From positions 1-6,398 of the forward strand of contig JAEYVN010000008.1 of assembly GCA_023431725.1 (NCBI GenBank): a stretch of 6,398 bases of DNA, written 5' to 3'. Below the pieces are notes generated by a model. That model ran no database searches. It was not told where the DNA came from and saw only the letters and a list, made by a program, of their open reading frames with translations. Positions within the stretch are counted from its first letter, which is position 1. Each line of letters starts with the position of its first letter. Both the position numbers and the translations under genes were made by a program. Shown piece after piece: positions 6,338 through 6,398 of this stretch. The stretch is from Pseudomonadota bacterium. Its GTDB lineage: Bacteria > Pseudomonadota > Alphaproteobacteria > Rhizobiales > Xanthobacteraceae.

Positions 6338-6398
6338 CTACCCCTGCAATGCGGCCCACATCTCGCGATCGCGTTCCGCCGTCCAGATCACCGGATGG
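6338..6398 (-). CDS. C-terminal end of an unidentified upstream gene (partial)
   Basis: An open minus-strand frame enters at the window edge and ends at a TAG (6340-6338). It covers 19 codons reading HPVIWTAERDREMWAALQG, with GC-rich third positions like the neighbouring genes. The stop is 4 bases before the monooxygenase ATG, and the monooxygenase ribosome site lies inside its last codons, so the two are probably co-transcribed. Too little is visible to name a family. Confidence 0.55.
   Translation of the reverse strand, partial: HPVIWTAERDREMWAALQG

Overview
The window looks like chromosomal DNA from an alphaproteobacterium, most likely a Bradyrhizobiaceae-type member of the Rhizobiales (relatives of Bradyrhizobium, Afipia or Rhodopseudomonas). 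The signs are high GC with strong GC3 bias, so that most real genes carry long open shadow frames on the other strand; the wording of the CysS protein; a Rhizobiales-style hybrid histidine kinase ending in a receiver; a DUF2783 protein; and a candidate EcfG-type promoter. The organism call is inferred from protein style, not from a search.

Layout. (1) Positions 1-905, minus strand: the N-terminal two thirds of cysteinyl-tRNA synthetase (cysS), cut by the window edge. (2) 906-1167: a 262-base divergent intergenic region with one weak CtrA-like site. (3) 1168-1476, plus: a small, probably exported protein with six cysteines in the mature part, family not recognised. (4) 1477-1610: a short gap holding a perfect 7-bp hairpin. 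(5) 1611-3899, plus: a large membrane hybrid histidine kinase (periplasmic double-Cache-like sensor, HisKA, HATPase, receiver). (6) 3899-3970: four degenerate copies of an 18-bp tandem repeat spanning the convergent 3' ends of the kinase and the next gene. (7) 3942-4163, minus: a 73-residue DUF2783 protein. (8) 4164-4311: a divergent regulatory region with an inverted repeat, a weak sigma70-like promoter for DUF2783 and a good EcfG-like promoter match facing right. (9) 4312-4731, plus: a cytosolic four-helix-bundle copper-storage protein (Csp/DUF326) with 17 cysteines. (10) 4735-6333, minus: a group A FAD-dependent aromatic monooxygenase. (11) 6338-6398, minus: the last 19 codons of a gene just upstream of the monooxygenase, probably in the same operon.

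How they fit. cysS is housekeeping. The kinase has all its phosphotransfer residues but no separate response regulator here, so its partner and signal are unknown. The monooxygenase and DUF2783 lie on the same strand, and such genes are, to my knowledge, often neighbours; here the copper-storage gene sits between them on the opposite strand, ending only 3 bases from the monooxygenase stop. Either csp was inserted into an older monooxygenase-DUF2783 unit, or a long minus-strand transcript covers csp in antisense. I see no transposase, integrase, CRISPR array, tRNA or rRNA. No clearly new multi-gene system is present; the items most worth checking are the nested csp locus, its possible stress-sigma promoter, and the tandem repeat over the paired stop codons.
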